Assembly (NCBI GenBank): GCA_030068525.1 | Contig: JASJOS010000023.1 | Coordinates: forward strand, 48,848 to 112,847 | Length of the DNA stretch: 64,000 bases | Direction: 5' to 3' | DNA from: Xanthocytophaga flava | Lineage (GTDB): Bacteria; Bacteroidota; Bacteroidia; Cytophagales; 172606-1 | In this document: positions 63,864 to 64,000 of the stretch, piece after piece | Position numbering within the stretch: position 1 is the first letter of the stretch | Layout: each line of letters starts with the position of its first letter | The notes under the pieces: generated by a model | Database searches by the model: none | Told to the model about the DNA's origin: nothing | The model's input: only the letters and a program-made list of their open reading frames with translations | Translations under genes and position numbers: made by a program

Positions 63864-64000
63864 CTATTTTTTGTTATCCCACCAAATTTTAGTCATCAGA
63901 TCATCTGCCCCCTGATTGGTTATGGCATCATTGTAAGATGTTCGGTTGAGCGTCTGTTCCAATACCGGATACAAAAATCTGCGAAATAGCTGACCACCTG
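63864..64000 (-). CDS. SusD/RagB-like outer-membrane lipoprotein, C-terminal end only
   Basis: The minus strand is open from the right edge to a TAG at 63864-63866. The 44 visible codons read GGQLFRRFLYPVLEQTLNRT, then YNDAITNQGADDLMTKIWWD and NKK. This is the typical C-terminus of SusD-like nutrient-binding lipoproteins, with the R-x-x-YP-x-x-EQ...N and KxWWD pattern. A SusC-like receptor gene would be expected just beyond, outside the window. Confidence 0.72.
   Translation of the reverse strand, partial: GGQLFRRFLYPVLEQTLNRTSYNDAITNQGADDLMTKIWWDNKK

Noticed and set aside
1..64000. CRISPR arrays, tRNA/rRNA genes, insertion sequences, phage genes
   Set aside because: No regularly spaced repeats, tRNA-like folds, transposase or phage proteins were recognised in either strand; a dedicated scan was not possible.

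Overview
The window reads as a chromosomal segment of a Bacteroidota bacterium, most likely of the order Cytophagales. Evidence: roughly 40 % G+C, a flexirubin-type pigment cluster, a SusD-like lipoprotein at the right edge, TPR/7TMR-DISM sensor kinases, many lipoproteins, a membrane-anchored HU/SPOR protein, and -7 promoter elements of the Bacteroidota type (TAnnTTTG) in front of several genes. No rRNA, tRNA, CRISPR array, insertion sequence or phage gene was recognised.

Region 1 (1-23432, all minus strand) is a flexirubin / aryl-polyene biosynthetic cluster that continues past the left edge. In order of transcription: an Ntn-hydrolase of the C45/penicillin-acyltransferase type, holo-ACP synthase, a PaaK-like adenylate-forming ligase, tyrosine ammonia-lyase, FabG, ketosynthase, ACP, LpxL-like acyltransferase, O-methyltransferase-like enzyme, hotdog dehydratase, YbgC-like thioesterase, ketosynthase, half-size ketosynthase-like protein, ACP, ketosynthase, chain-length-factor-like protein, polysaccharide deacetylase-like protein, LolA-like carrier, lipoprotein, second hotdog dehydratase, glycosyltransferase-DUF2062, an MMPL-acyltransferase-methyltransferase fusion, and a phytoene-desaturase-like flavoprotein cut by the window start. 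The expected logic is tyrosine to 4-coumarate, activation onto an ACP, iterative elongation by KS/KR/DH to an aryl polyene, then tailoring and export. Genes overlap by 1-23 nt or are closely spaced, except at four larger gaps, each of which holds a TAnnTTTG element. The dialkylresorcinol genes (darA/darB type) needed for the second half of a flexirubin are not in the window.

Region 2 (23457-37253) is mixed: a GH9 cellulase, a DUF3124 lipoprotein, a 1.16 kb gene-poor gap with a decayed reading frame, a TPR histidine kinase, an L,D-transpeptidase-like protein, a YitT-family membrane protein, 4-alpha-glucanotransferase, then an ECF sigma factor with a TM/beta-rich partner, a serine hydrolase lipoprotein, an outer-membrane barrel, and the 3' remnant of a Na+/H+ antiporter.

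Region 3 (37602-49799, plus strand) holds a Lys/Glu-rich lipoprotein, gyrA, and an envelope series: TPR protein, very large TPR protein, outer-membrane barrel, HU-like/SPOR membrane protein, and a TonB-like protein.

Region 4 (49948-64000) holds a 7TMR-DISM kinase followed by a MepA-like protein, hemF, a PAP2 phosphatase, a LytTR response regulator, ribE, hisB, pabB, ribBA, a small conserved protein, a His-rich lipoprotein, a PQQ-type sugar dehydrogenase, and the 3' end of a SusD-like gene. Convergent genes are separated by strong perfect hairpins.
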